This document shows positions 63,675 to 64,000 of a stretch of DNA of 64,000 nucleotides, piece after piece. Source of the stretch: Falsiruegeria mediterranea M17 (GTDB taxonomy: Bacteria; Pseudomonadota; Alphaproteobacteria; Rhodobacterales; Rhodobacteraceae); NCBI RefSeq assembly GCF_900302455.1, contig NZ_ONZG01000006.1, positions 124,001-188,000 on the forward strand, given 5' to 3'. Made by a program: the position numbers and the translations under genes. Position 1 is the stretch's first letter. Each line of letters begins with the position of its first letter. The notes below the pieces were generated by a model. The model did no database searches and had not been told where the DNA came from. It worked only from the letters and a program-made list of their open reading frames with translations.

Positions 63675-64000
63675 TTTGCTCCCCTCAAAATTTACACGCT
63701 ACAACATAATCATTATGACTAAACAAAATGAATATCAAGAAAAATTGCCATTTCAATTAGAAGGGGCCGTGCCCGTTGCAAAATTAGGACATGTCCTAGC
63801 GAAGCCCCTTGAAGCCCCTTAAGGTGGCCTGAACTTCAGGGGCGTTGCTTTGCTATGTGAGCAAGACCGTTGCTTTCTCTTGCGTACGTGGGGGAATCTG
63901 TCTATATCGCGCGGTGTCTGTACATGGGCGGTCAACGTCCGGATGACATGTCTGAGCAGGGCTGGGGTACACCTCGGCCCTTTGTGTTTGTTTGATCAGA
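63675..64000. other. 326-bp end region, palindrome-rich, no gene seen
   Basis: AT-rich promoter-like sequence upstream of the receiver-like gene, then a 14-nt perfect palindrome TAGGACATGTCCTA (63785-63798), a tandem GAAGCCCCTT pair (63801-63820) and a perfect dyad CCTGAA-C-TTCAGG (63828-63840). Short ATG frames near 63925 stop within 20 codons. The spacing suggests a regulatory region for a gene beyond the window or for the receiver-like gene. Confidence 0.5.
63785..63798. promoter_or_regulatory. 14-nt perfect palindrome
   Basis: TAGGACATGTCCTA reads identically on both strands, about 111 nt upstream of the receiver-like gene. It could be a dimeric regulator site. No known consensus is matched with confidence. 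Confidence 0.35.

Noticed and set aside
63801-63820. Tandem GAAGCCCCTT repeat as a CRISPR or iteron array
   Set aside because: Only two copies with no spacer; no cas or rep gene.
63925-63984. ATG frame near the right edge as a new gene start
   Set aside because: Stops after fewer than 20 codons; no ribosome binding site.

Overview
The window looks like a chromosomal segment of a marine alphaproteobacterium of the Rhodobacterales (Roseobacter group). The evidence is the irr/fabA/fabB/fabI neighbourhood, a SAM/SAH riboswitch before metK (a class known only from Rhodobacterales), a PhoH-YbeY-CorC-Lnt block, a class II EPSP synthase, short ATGA/TGATG gene overlaps and high GC. I found no rRNA, tRNA, CRISPR array, transposase or phage gene. 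Start codons were chosen from ribosome binding sites and family alignment remembered from knowledge; no database search was run.

Layout. 1-7.5 kb: a class III adenylate cyclase, a DUF3307 membrane protein, a very large ABC-exporter-like protein with dead ATPase motifs and a C-terminal cyclic-nucleotide-binding domain, and a broken ankyrin-repeat gene. 7.5-13.7 kb: a SqrR/BigR-like sulfane-sulfur repressor, an enolase-superfamily dehydratase, an MFS pump and a pcaD-hydrolase-pcaB set. 13.8-20.5 kb: an SDR, an M19 dipeptidase homologue lacking metal ligands, a four-gene overlapping operon (dehalogenase, hydrolase, PLP dehydratase, EEP nuclease) and a SlyD-like FKBP. 20.8-26.8 kb: fabI, fabB, a 2.3-kb insertion (sulfotransferase, small orphan gene, NTF2-like protein), fabA and irr. 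26.8-31 kb: a LysR regulator divergent from a PhyH dioxygenase, a glycosyltransferase-like gene and miaB. 31-39 kb: paired OmpA-like and lipoprotein genes, the phoH-ybeY-corC-lnt run, riboswitch-metK, a P-loop kinase and trmB. 39-47 kb: an amidohydrolase and a seven-gene GntR / ADP-ribosylglycohydrolase / PfkB kinase / polyamine-type ABC transporter operon. 47-54 kb: aroA, a small membrane protein, a beta-lactamase-fold hydrolase, cmk, an exported unknown and a second adenylate cyclase. 54-61.6 kb: a sulfatase, an acyl-CoA ligase, an HxlR regulator divergent from a nitroreductase and an Old Yellow Enzyme, a DUF3299-NicO metal exporter fusion and a flavodoxin-like reductase. 61.8-64 kb: three poorly characterised genes (membrane protein, winged helix, receiver-like) and a palindrome-rich end.

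The most promising undescribed system is the 40.4-46.9 kb operon. It carries the same trio as the uncharacterised E. coli yegU-yegV-yegW genes (ARH-fold glycohydrolase, PfkB sugar kinase, GntR regulator), but with a PotABCD-like ABC importer in place of the nucleoside permease. It reads as import of a cationic N-glycoside, cleavage of the glycosidic bond and phosphorylation of the sugar. Second is a family of five 185-221 bp dispersed intergenic repeats with inverted-repeat ends and a nested hairpin, all just 3' of genes and four of them in convergent gaps. Third is the degenerate ABC/cNMP-binding protein, 0.8 kb from an adenylate cyclase gene, which may be a cyclic-nucleotide-responsive membrane protein rather than a pump.
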